NCBI GenBank assembly: GCA_927435965.1
Contig: CAKMKB010000211.1
Span: 1 to 22,500, forward strand
Source of the DNA: 38-11 sp927435965
GTDB taxonomy: Bacteria; Bacillota; Clostridia; Tissierellales; Dethiosulfatibacteraceae
Length of the DNA stretch: 22,500 bases
Direction of reading: 5' to 3'
In this document: positions 5,937 through 16,500 of the stretch, one piece after another
How positions within the stretch are numbered: the first letter of the stretch is position 1
Layout of the letters: each line of letters begins with the position of its first letter
Made by a program: the position numbers and the translations under genes
Notes under the pieces: generated by a model
Seen by the model: the letters and a program-made list of their open reading frames with translations, nothing else
Told to the model about the DNA's origin: nothing
The model's database searches: none

Positions 5937-8057
5937 ATGGACGATAAAAAAAATACTGATAAAAATACAATGACGAACCACAATATAACAAATGAAGAAC
6001 ACAAAAGTCATAATGAACACGAAGAACATAGCGAACATGCAAATCATGAAGATCATGAAGAACACAAGGAACATGAACAACACAAGGAACATGATAAAAA
6101 TAATGGACATCATGATCATCATGCAATGATGGTTGAAGATTTCAAAAAAAGATTCTTTTTCTCGTTAATCCTTATGGTGCCAATACTTGCATTGTCTCCA
6201 ATGATTCAGATGTTTTTGGGTGTTGACTGGAGATTTGCGGGAGACTCATATATTTTATTTGCGCTATCAACTGTGCTTTTCTTCTATGGAGGAAAGCCAT
6301 TTCTAACCGGTGCAATTGATGAGCTAAAGAAAAAAACACCAGCTATGATGATGCTCATTGCTCTGGCAATTACTGTTGCGTATATTTATAGTTCCTTTAC
6401 TGTCTTTGTGCTAGAGGGAGACGATTTCTTTTGGGAGCTTGCAACATTGGTTGTTATAATGCTTCTTGGCCATTGGATTGAAATGAAATCGGTAATGGGA
6501 GCGTCGAAAGCATTGGAAGAATTGGTGAAGCTGATGCCCGAGACTGCTCATCTGATCGGTGAGAATGGAGAAACCAAGGAAATTCCTGTAAAAGACTTGA
6601 AAGAAGGGGACATGGTTCTGGTGAAACCTGGAGAAAAGGTGCCTATCGACGGTATTATTTACGAAGGGGATTCATCTGTTAATGAATCCATGATTACTGG
6701 AGAATCTTTACCCGTCGAAAAAGGTACAGATGATGAGATTGTCGGTGGTTCAATCAATGGAGAAGGAATCCTGAAGTTCAAGGTTAATCGAGTCGGTGAT
6801 GAAACTTTCATCTCTCAAATCATTAAAATGGTACGAGAAGCTCAGGAGTCAAAATCCAATACACAAAGGTTGGCGGATATTGCGGCAAAGTGGCTTTTCT
6901 ATATTGCGCTTAGTGCGGGCACCATAACATTTATAGTTTGGATGGCAATAAGCAAGGACCTTAACTTTGCTATCGAAAGAGCAGTAACGGTAATGATCAT
7001 ATCCTGCCCTCATGCGCTAGGGTTAGCAACACCACTTGTGACAGCAGTCTCAACCAGTATAGGAGCCAAGAGAGGTCTTTTGATAAGAGATAGAGCAGCT
7101 TTTGAAAATGCCAGAAAAATAAATTCAATTGTTTTTGACAAAACAGGAACCTTGACAGAAGGTGAATTTGGAATTACTGACATTCATGAAGTTTCGGTAA
7201 CGAAAGAAGAGTTGCTGACTTTAGCTTACTCTGTTGAACTGAACTCAGAGCATCCTATCGCAAAAGGAATCGTCAATGAAGGCAAGAAGAAGGATCTGGA
7301 GCGACTTGAGGTAACCGATTATCAAAATATCACAGGAAAAGGACTGATGGCGAAGGTAGACGGTAAGGATATTAAAATTGTTAGTCCAGGATATATGCGC
7401 TCTGAAAGCATTAGTTTCGATGACGAGCATTATGAGAAGTTGGCGCAAGAAGGGAAAACTGTGGTATTTGTACTTGAAGATGCCAAGCTATTGGGCTATA
7501 TGGCTCTAACTGATATCATCAGAGAATCAGCCAAAGAGGCTGTTGCTACGCTAAAGAAAATGGATGTTGAATCCATTTTGCTGACAGGAGACAATAAGAG
7601 AGTGGCTGCATATGTAGGCGAAAAGATAGGCATCGATAAAGTCATCGCGGAGGTGCTCCCTCAGGAAAAATCATCTAAGATAGACGAATTGCAGTCAGAA
7701 GGCAGAATTGTGGGTATGACTGGAGACGGCGTAAATGACGCACCATCGCTAGCTAAAGCCGATCTTGGTATTGCAATCGGTGCAGGGACGGATGTCGCTA
7801 TAGAGACGGCGGATATTATCTTAGTTAAGAGCAATCCTCTGGATGTTGTCAATATTCTAAAGCTGTCAAGAGCAACATACAGGAAGATGCTTCAGAACCT
7901 CGCATGGGCCACAGGCTATAATGTTATTGCCATACCACTTGCGGCGGGAGTTTTGTACAATCAGGGAATCGTCATAAGCCCTGCTCTAGGTGCGGGACTT
8001 ATGTCTCTTAGTACAGTTATAGTTGCGGTAAATGCAAGGTTATTAAAAATAGATTAG
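5937..8057 (+). CDS. copB: CopB-type (P1B-3) copper-translocating P-type ATPase
   Basis: 706 residues, ATG with AAAAGGAGG just upstream. The N-terminus (15-62) contains 16 histidines in EH/HE-rich runs and no CxxC ferredoxin-like metal domain. This tail is typical of CopB. Eight membrane helices are expected. Catalytic signatures: TGES at 254-257 (actuator), CPH at 357-359 in the metal-transport helix (CPC in CopA-type pumps), phosphorylation motif DKTGT at 401-405, HP at 439-440 in the nucleotide domain, and GDGVND at 596-601. CPH pumps export copper or silver from the cytoplasm using ATP. It heads a run with a multicopper oxidase 40 bp downstream, the expected partner in copper tolerance. 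Metal specificity is assigned from the family. Confidence 0.95.
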   Translation: MDDKKNTDKNTMTNHNITNEEHKSHNEHEEHSEHANHEDHEEHKEHEQHKEHDKNNGHHDHHAMMVEDFKKRFFFSLILMVPILALSPMIQMFLGVDWRFAGDSYILFALSTVLFFYGGKPFLTGAIDELKKKTPAMMMLIALAITVAYIYSSFTVFVLEGDDFFWELATLVVIMLLGHWIEMKSVMGASKALEELVKLMPETAHLIGENGETKEIPVKDLKEGDMVLVKPGEKVPIDGIIYEGDSSVNESMITGESLPVEKGTDDEIVGGSINGEGILKFKVNRVGDETFISQIIKMVREAQESKSNTQRLADIAAKWLFYIALSAGTITFIVWMAISKDLNFAIERAVTVMIISCPHALGLATPLVTAVSTSIGAKRGLLIRDRAAFENARKINSIVFDKTGTLTEGEFGITDIHEVSVTKEELLTLAYSVELNSEHPIAKGIVNEGKKKDLERLEVTDYQNITGKGLMAKVDGKDIKIVSPGYMRSESISFDDEHYEKLAQEGKTVVFVLEDAKLLGYMALTDIIRESAKEAVATLKKMDVESILLTGDNKRVAAYVGEKIGIDKVIAEVLPQEKSSKIDELQSEGRIVGMTGDGVNDAPSLAKADLGIAIGAGTDVAIETADIILVKSNPLDVVNILKLSRATYRKMLQNLAWATGYNVIAIPLAAGVLYNQGIVISPALGAGLMSLSTVIVAVNARLLKID

Positions 8058-8097
8058 TAGGATGCTTCTTATTTGATTGAGCGAAAGGGTGAACAGT

Positions 8098-9516
8098 ATG
8101 ATGAAAAAATTAAATACCAAATACAAATTATTTATGGTGCTTTTCTCAGTACTGATTGCATCAATTCTCCTACAGGGGTGTACTAACACAGAAAAGGATC
8201 CAATCGAGCAGCATCGGGATGGTAATCAACTCATAATCCCTCCACTGTTGGAAGACCAAAACCCTGATCCCGATATAGTAGAGTATAAGTTAAATGTTCA
8301 GGCTGGAAAAACCGAGTTTTTTCCAGGCGTAATGACAGATTCTTTAGGATACAATGGAAACTATCTGGGACCAGTTTTGCGTTTTAGACGTAACCAACAA
8401 GTAGATGTCACCGTCACAAACCAGATAAATGAGATGACAACTGTGCACTGGCATGGAATGGAAATCAGTGGGGAAGACGATGGAGGACCTCATCAACCGA
8501 TACAACAAGGTGATGAGTGGAAACCCAGTTTTGTAGTGAATCAACCTGCGGCTACCCTTTGGTATCATCCTCACCCTCATGCTAACACCGGACCTCAGGT
8601 TTATTATGGTCTGGCAGGTCTGGTTTATATAGAAGATGAGGTTTCTGACAGCTTGAACATACCAAAAGATTATGGTGTGAATGATATCCCGTTGATTATT
8701 CAAGATCGAAATTTTGATAATGACGGCAACTTCATTTACGCTTTAAACATGATGGGGCTGGTACCAGGTGAAACAATATTGGTGAATGGAACGGTTGATC
8801 CTTATGTTGAGGTAAATCGCGAGCAAATCCGTTTACGAATTCTTAACGGGTCAAATTTTGAAAATTTTGGATTACACCTAGATGATGGCAGTAGCTTCTA
8901 TCAAATAGCTTCAGACGGTGGTTTTCTGGAAAGCCCTGTCCAAAGAGATTCGTTGTTCATGACGCCTGGCGAACGAGTGGAAGTCATAGTAGATTTTTCA
9001 TCGGTTCAAGCTGAAAAAGTTGTCTTAATGGCAGGAGAGCATGCAATCGTGACTTTTTATCTCAACGGCTCATCTGGTAATAAGAAAGAAATTCCCGAAC
9101 AGTTGACAACCATTCAGGATATTCCAATAGGTACGAATCCAAACACTCGGTTATTTGTACTACAAGGCATGGGAATAAATGGGACTATCAATGGAAGATC
9201 TTATGACATGGCCCGAATTGATGAAGAGGTGAAATTAAACGAAACTGAGCTTTGGGTTATAAGGAATCAGGGAGGTATGATGATGAACTCCGGTGGTCAT
9301 TCCTTCCACGTTCATGCAACTCAATTTCAAGTCATTTCTAGAAATGGCAATCCTCCTTCGCCTTATGAAATGGGCTTAAAAGACACCATTTTTGTTGAAG
9401 TTGGGGAAGAAGTGATTATTAAAGTAAGATTTGAGTACGAAGGCATTTTTATGTACCATTGTCATTTACTGGAGCATGAAGATTTTGGTATGATGGGACA
9501 ATTTAGAGTGCAGTGA
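8098..9516 (+). CDS. Multicopper oxidase lipoprotein (laccase/CotA-like)
   Basis: 472 residues from ATG 8098; AAAGGG at about 8084-8089 supports this start over the in-frame TTG 8077. A lipoprotein signal ends in SILLQGC (Cys28), so the enzyme should sit on the outer membrane face. All four copper-ligand blocks are present: HWHG (117-120), HPHPH (157-161), HSFHVH (401-406), and HCHLLEHEDFGMM (454-466), which holds the type 1 Cys455 and axial Met. Length fits three cupredoxin domains. The family couples one-electron oxidation of substrates such as Cu(I), Fe(II) or phenols to reduction of O2 to water. Next to copB, cuprous oxidase in metal tolerance is the likeliest role (inference). Confidence 0.94.
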   Translation: MMKKLNTKYKLFMVLFSVLIASILLQGCTNTEKDPIEQHRDGNQLIIPPLLEDQNPDPDIVEYKLNVQAGKTEFFPGVMTDSLGYNGNYLGPVLRFRRNQQVDVTVTNQINEMTTVHWHGMEISGEDDGGPHQPIQQGDEWKPSFVVNQPAATLWYHPHPHANTGPQVYYGLAGLVYIEDEVSDSLNIPKDYGVNDIPLIIQDRNFDNDGNFIYALNMMGLVPGETILVNGTVDPYVEVNREQIRLRILNGSNFENFGLHLDDGSSFYQIASDGGFLESPVQRDSLFMTPGERVEVIVDFSSVQAEKVVLMAGEHAIVTFYLNGSSGNKKEIPEQLTTIQDIPIGTNPNTRLFVLQGMGINGTINGRSYDMARIDEEVKLNETELWVIRNQGGMMMNSGGHSFHVHATQFQVISRNGNPPSPYEMGLKDTIFVEVGEEVIIKVRFEYEGIFMYHCHLLEHEDFGMMGQFRVQ

Positions 9517-9538
9517 GAAAATTTGATTGGAGGAAATC

Positions 9539-10525
9539 ATGAACTTAGACGAAATAATGGAATCACTATTGATTATTGATGGGCACACGGATATTCCCAG
9601 GCATTTATATCTGAGACATCTTGAGGGTGATGAAGAAGCTTTTATGAATGAGCATTATCATGCCCTTAAAGAAAGTCAGGTAAATATTGTTGTAGTGAAC
9701 GTATTTACAAAAGGGAAAAAAGAAGAAATTTTGGAACAGGCAATGTTTCAAATAGAAAGAATGCTTGACGCAGTAGATAGAAATGCAGATATTATTCTAA
9801 TAAAGAGTAAACAAGACTTAAAAAACGCAATTGAGGACAAAAAGCTGGGGCTTATACTATCCTTGGAAGGATTTGAACCTCTGGGCAATAACCTTAACCT
9901 CTTAAACTTATATTATCGTCTCGGCGTAAGAGCAGGGATGTTAACCTGGAATTGGGCAAATGCTTTTGCCTCAGGAACAGACACGGATGAGCCTCTATCA
10001 GAGATAGGTTTAGAGGCATTGAAAAAAATGCATGAACTCGGTATAGTCGTTGACGTTTCACACTTAAATGAAAAAGGCTTTTGGGAAGTGATTTCCAAAA
10101 GCCAAAAACCTATTATCGCATCACATTCAAATGCAAGGGCATTATTCAACCATCCAAGAAACCTATCAGATGAGCAGATTTTTGCAATCGCAGAAAATGG
10201 TGGCGTTATCGGAACCACCCCTTATTTTACGAAAGTCGATCAAGACGATCCCTCAAGAGTCAGAACTGATGATGATTCTTCAGAAACTATTGAGGATTAT
10301 ATCAAGCATATTGAGTATATTGTAAGCTTGGTGGGCTATGACCATGTGGCGTTTGGGTTTGATTTCAATGTCTACTTAGGCGACTTTGGCGTTAAAGATA
10401 TCGAAGATACGGAAAAAATCAAGAATGTCATTAGTCTACTTATCGAAAGAGGACATAAAATTGAAGATATTGAGAAAATATCTGGTTTGAATCTACTTCG
10501 TATTTTTAATCAAATACTTAAATAA
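9539..10525 (+). CDS. Membrane dipeptidase, peptidase family M19
   Basis: 328 residues from ATG 9539, with TTGGAGGAAA immediately upstream; the in-frame TTG at 9527 lies inside that site and is rejected. The binuclear-zinc ligands of the renal dipeptidase family are all visible: DGHTD (His16, Asp18), LSLEG (bridging Glu110), DVSH (His175), ASHSNARA (His196) and GFDFN (Asp275). The 21-residue His-His spacing matches the family. These enzymes hydrolyse dipeptides, often with a D-residue at the second position. No signal peptide is seen, so it is probably cytoplasmic. It lies 22 bp after the multicopper oxidase and is likely co-transcribed, though a link to copper is not obvious. Confidence 0.95.
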   Translation: MNLDEIMESLLIIDGHTDIPRHLYLRHLEGDEEAFMNEHYHALKESQVNIVVVNVFTKGKKEEILEQAMFQIERMLDAVDRNADIILIKSKQDLKNAIEDKKLGLILSLEGFEPLGNNLNLLNLYYRLGVRAGMLTWNWANAFASGTDTDEPLSEIGLEALKKMHELGIVVDVSHLNEKGFWEVISKSQKPIIASHSNARALFNHPRNLSDEQIFAIAENGGVIGTTPYFTKVDQDDPSRVRTDDDSSETIEDYIKHIEYIVSLVGYDHVAFGFDFNVYLGDFGVKDIEDTEKIKNVISLLIERGHKIEDIEKISGLNLLRIFNQILK

Positions 10526-10541
10526 AACTATTCAGGCTTAG

Positions 10542-13500
10542 TTAATTGATTTCTACAATCAATTCATGATTTTTTTTGTCATCAACCAGCTCTACATGAT
10601 CAGTTTGAAGTTTTTCATTATCCAACGTGTATGTTGTTATACCGTTGGGTATTTTTTTGTTGCTGATAACAGTAATATCATACTGGGTGTTCACATATCT
10701 GTATTTGATACTGTAAGAAGTCCAATCATTTGGGACGGAAGGGCTTATATAGAGCTTCTTCCCTCTAATCTTTAATCCAATTATGCCATCAAGAAATACT
10801 CTGTACATCCATCCAGCAGCTCCCGTGTACCATGTCCATCCGCCTCTTCCTTCATGGGGAGGAACATAGTATATATCAGCGGGCATCACGTATGGTTCAA
10901 CCTTGTACTGGTTAGCCAAAAAGAATGAACGAGAGTGACTGATTGGATTAAGCATCTCGAATAGCTCATAAGCCTTGGTGCCTTCTCCTAACAAAGCATA
11001 TGCATATATGACCCACGCTGCTGCATGCGTGTATTGACCACCATTTTCTCTCAAACCTTTTGCATAACTTTTTATATAGCCTGGGTTTTTCTTGCTTTTA
11101 TCAAAAGGAGGGGTAAATAATAGTATCATACCCTTGTCTTCAAGTATCAGATGATTATTAACAGAACTCATCGCAATATCACTTCTTTCTTTATCACCTA
11201 AGCCTGATATTACAGACCAGCTTTGAGGAAGTGAAGCAATTTTGCACTCTGAATTTGTAACTGAGCCGAGGGGTGTACCATCATCATAGTAAGCTCTTCT
11301 ATACCATGAACCATCCCAACCATGTTTTTCAATAGAGGCTGTTATATCTTTACTGTAGTTAAGGTATTCTGTGTGCTTAATAGTATCTCCTTTTTGCATA
11401 CATATTTCACTGAATCTTTTTAGTATGTGTGCTAAAAACCAACCAAGCCAAATACTTTCGCCTTTGCCTTCAAGACCTACTTTGTTCATACCGTCATTCC
11501 AGTCACCGCCTTTCATTAGAGGCAGCTCATGTGGTCCTAGTTCAAGTGCATAGTCAATTGCTTTCAAACAATGCATATAAAGCGTTTCCTTGTAGTCGGA
11601 AACGCCTACAGTCATATAGATTTCATTTTGCTCTTCTTTGAGTTCGTCTCCTGTTACGTAAGGTAGTTTAATGTCAAGAATCCTATAGTCCTCTGTGGTC
11701 AGAAGGTACTCGGCTACTGCATAAGGAAGCCATAGGAGATCATCAGCAAATCTAGTTCTGACGCCTTTTTCAATATCACCAGGATGCCACCAATGGAGTA
11801 CATCGCCATCCTCAAATTGATGGGAGGCGTGCAAAATGATCTGTGCTTTTGCAATTTTAGGGTCTATTAGAAGCATATTTAACGCATCTTGCAACTGATC
11901 CCTAAATCCATATGCGCCACCAACTTGATAGAAAGCAGATCTAGCGTTTATTCGACATGCCAGGGTTTGATAAGGTAAGTACTCATTGATTAGTGTGTCA
12001 ATTTTATTGTCTGGTGTTTTGATTTGAACTGATCCTAAAATATGTTTCCAGTGATTTCTAATTTTTTGAAGTTCTGAGTTACAGTTTTCAACATTTTGAA
12101 AGTAACTGGCATTTTTATAGACATCATCTTTTTGTGTTTCATGACCGATTATGAACACAAACTGTTTCTCTTCATCTGGTTTTAATTCCAGGGATATTTG
12201 AAACCCGCCACAAGGATCGAAACCGCCACCGGTATTATTTGACAAAACATGCAGATTTCTTAGGTTTTTTAAATTGAATTCAACCTTGTTTCCAGTATAT
12301 GACTCAATTGTTTCTGAACAGCTTATATACATCACCCTATCAGGGAACTGATAGTTAAAAGGATTAGATAAAGTCATGATGTTTTCTGACAGCATTTTTG
12401 TGATAATAAATTTATTGTTTTTTTCGCCGATGCCGCCTAAAAAAGGATTGACATAAAAGAAACTTGATAGTTTTCTGGTTTCATCAGATATATTTTTTAG
12501 ATTGACTGAGTAAATCTTGACAGATTTTTTTAATGAAGCATATACCACCAGTTTGTTTTCAAAGCCATAGGATTCACTAATGAATTTCGAATAACCTTTG
12601 CCATGACATATATCATAATCAATATATTTCCCTAGAGGCTCTGGGGTAAGGCTCCACAAGTTTCCGTATGTTTCATCCTTCATATACAGTATTTCTTGAG
12701 GGAAGTTGAATATTGTGTCGTTTAACCAAGGGGTTAGTTTATTTTCGCTGCTATTTTCAGCCCAAGTATATCCGCCACCGTTTTCAGATATTATAAATCC
12801 GAATTTTTTGTTGGCAACAACATTAATCCAAGGCATAGGCGTAGGAGTATTTTCTCTGTATTGAATGACATACTCAGAGTCATCAATATTAAAACCACCA
12901 TAACCATTGAAATACTTAAGCTCATATATCGGCTTTTTATTTTTGTCTTCCACAGATTGATATTTTTGGAATTTGCGTTTTTCAATCAAATCTTTAATTC
13001 CCACATCTATTTCTATTTGATGATCTAAGTCTGGTTCGCTTGCATCCAAAATAATATCAGCAGAAGCATACAAAAGGTATCTATCATTATTGGTAATTTG
13101 ATTATTGTTTATAACATATACACCAATTTTGTTTAAAGAGGTGGTGTATCTGAATTTTGCACTGATTAGGTCTATTACTTCTTCTTCGAGATCTTTGTAA
13201 TAGCTAGCCTCCTGGCTGTTAAGTATAATCAGATCTACCTGAAGGCCTTTTAATGACCAATATTCTTTTCCTTTCAGAATAGTCAATAACGTTTCTTTGG
13301 CTTCAACGGAAGGTATTTTTAGTAGAATTATTGGATTGTCTGCCGAGATCCCATATTTCCAAAGTTCATCTTGGCCAGATGTATTATTAGAGATTAATTT
13401 CGAATATTTTTTACGATTTGGATTTAAATAGATTAATTGAGAAATCATTTTTTGAAATAGATTTAGAGCTTTACTATCAAGATCTAAATGTGATAATTCT

Positions 13501-16500
13501 ACTTGAGCCTGTATTTCAGAAAGCTTAAGCTGATCATTAATAGTATAAGAATTTTTGTATTTTTCAATTAATTCTTTTGCTTCAGATTTGCTTTTAGCGA
13601 CACCCATCGAGTAGGCTATCTGTATTTTTTGATGTGGCTGTATAGTCACACTCTTTCTTAAGCTTAATATAGGTTCTAAGACAACGCCCTCTGTGTTATC
13701 CAAAAACTTCTCCAATGCTATTGGATTGGATAGAGTTCTACCTCTTCCTATAAATGCAGTTCTGCTGGTTTCATATTGAATCATACTGAGTTCAGTACCT
13801 GTAACTGAAAAGGTCTTGAAGATATACTGTACATCTTCTTTGGAATCTCTTGGTTTCTTAACGGCTATCAAGCTTTCGGTATCTTTGTCAAACTCTGTGG
13901 AGATGAATAGATTATTGAAAGCTGGGTGTGCTAAGTCGCTGTTCTGATCTGTCATAACAAGTTCAGCGTAGCTGGTTATTTCTAATGTCACTGGTATCGA
14001 TTTCTTGTTCATCAAGGTTATTCTTCTGATCTCCACATTGTCTTCGGCTGACACCCACATCTCCATATGAGTGTCTATATCATCATCTTCTCTACTTATC
14101 TCAACTTTGTTTAAAGAAAACAGCACTTCATATTTCTTTGGAACATTTATTACCGGGTCAGAACCTATGGACCAGATTTTTCCATCATCGGTATTTTTGA
14201 AATAAAAAGTATAACCGAAATACCTTTGATCGGTGTGATTTCTAAACCTTGTTATCATGTTGTCTTTATATTTTGAATAAGTGAAACCGGTGTTTGTAAC
14301 CATAACGTGATAGTTTTTGTTGGATATGAGATGACAATGAGGTATTGTATTGAACTCTGATCCATATACGTTTATGGTTCCAAAATCTTTAGATTTAATT
14401 TCAACTTCTTCCCGCTCTTTTTCAGGTTGCTCTTTGACTACTAGTACTTTATAGGGTAATTTTTCTGCCAGTAAAATCTCGCCTGTTTTTACTACTGGGT
14501 TTTCATGGAATCTTTCCTGGAGAATATTATTGTTAATGAAATTGTTAATCGAAAGCAGACTCATCCCCAAATGATGAGCCATGTAGCTTTGAACGATTTT
14601 TTTGTCCTCGCCAGGCGACAATCTATCCTTAGTGTAGTCTATAGCTTCATATAATCCGTAACGTCCTTCAGTGCCTTCGTTTATCAAAGCTGATCGATTA
14701 TTGAAGCATGCCGTTTTATCAAAATTGAGCACAAGATATGTCGAGTATGGAGAGACAACATAATCATTTATCAAGCCTCTTTTAAAACTTATGTTTGGAA
14801 CTCCAAAAGCTTTATACTGATAGTTTAAATCTAAGTCAAAGAAATAGTACCCGGATTCTGAAACTCCCCATGGTTTGTTTTTGGAAGCGCCATATTCAAT
14901 TTGAGACTGTATTACAGAGTTGTATGTCTCATCAAATATACTTTGTTCGTAATTTCTCATTATTAAGTTGGGCATAAAGTACTCAAACATGGTGCCTGAC
15001 CAAGATGCTAAAGCTCGATTTCTATTGTAAAGAGTGTAAGTCCTGCTGAGTTTATACCAGTGTTCTACAGGTACCTGTTTAGTAATAATACCGATGAAAC
15101 TGGTTGTCCTAGACTCAGAAGCCAGGAGATCGTAGTAACTGTCAGTCATCTGGTTTTTTTCGCAGTCATATCCGATAGAGAATAGATGCTTGTTATAGTC
15201 GTATAGTTTGTTAATCTCGGTAGTGTTTATTAAACGGTCAATAATATTAATCATTTGGTCCAGGTCTCTGATTAATTCTGCAAGGTTGCTCGTTATGGAT
15301 TTGATTTTATTTTCTATAAGAATAACATCTCGTAATTCTTCTTCGCTTTCTTGCCTATCTTGTCTAATTTGATTAAGAAGATTGATATAATACTGTCTAA
15401 GTTCAGGTAGCGATAAATCAACCTTAATCTTTTCAATTTCGTTTGAAATAAATATAAATTCGGGGTTTTTATGTAAATCTTTTTCTTCTTTATACTGTAT
15501 CAATGTAAAATATTTTGAGTGCTCACTTATAAGTTCATCGATCATAGATGATGTTTTAATCGATGAGGTATTGACTTTTGATTTACATTGATTTAAAAAT
15601 TGTATCCATTGACTTGATGATTTTTCTTCAATTGTTCCAAAATCGTTAAAGATCTCTTCAGTTTCATCAGTCATTTCTTGTTCAAGTTCAAAGGTTTCTT
15701 TTAGACCTTGTACGACATCGTCGTCAATAACAGACATATTCTTGTACTGTATGAGGCTTTGCTTCAAGGTCATAAGGTAACCTAAATAGTTGCCACTATC
15801 TACAGATGAAACATATCTCGGTCTCAAAATAGAAAGATTACGAGTATCATACCAATTGTACAAATTTCCATGCCACTTCTCTAGTTTGTCTATGGTTGAA
15901 AGCATCTGCTTAATGTTTCTTATGGTTCGAGTTATAGAAACAAAACCCATATCTCTTGCAGATATAAGTGCCAATAGTCCAAGACCTATATTAGTAGGAG
16001 AAGTCCTCTCAGCTATGTTTTTAGGCGGGTATTTTTGATAATTATCTGGAGGTAGATAATTCGTTGATTTTTTAGAAAAATCTTCAAAATAAGACCAGAT
16101 TTTACGAGCATCTTTTCTTAGAGTGCTTATTTCAGAAGATGTAGGTTTAATTTCTACGCCTTCTTTTTCATCTAATATATATATCAATAAAGGTGATAAA
16201 CCCCAAATGAAAGATATTATCAAAGCAGGTATAAATAACTCTTTTCGTACAAAATATACCGACATTAAGAAAATAGATAATTCAATATAGATAATCTTCA
16301 TTTTATTAATAAGATTTTTTAGATTACGCTTGAGCTTCATCTCGTTAATGCTAGATGTTGTCCACTCGAGCAAGTTTTTTTTCGAAACTGCAACCCTATA
16401 AAGTGTAGTGATGATAGCAGAAAGTACTATAGTAGCCTCAAATGGCAAATAAATCAGTTGAATTACATTATGCTGCAAAGATCCTTTCAAATTGAATTTG

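Noticed and set aside
5892..6126. Minus-strand ORFs of 63 and 76 codons opposite the CopB N-terminus
   Set aside because: They are the complement of the histidine-rich repeat codons (low-complexity Met/Phe- or His/Val-rich translations) with no ribosome binding site.
8344..8703. 119-codon minus-strand ORF inside the multicopper oxidase
   Set aside because: Shadow of a gene with complete copper motifs; no start signals.
9913..10218. 101-codon minus-strand ORF inside the M19 dipeptidase
   Set aside because: Shadow of a gene whose six metal ligands are all in the plus-strand frame.
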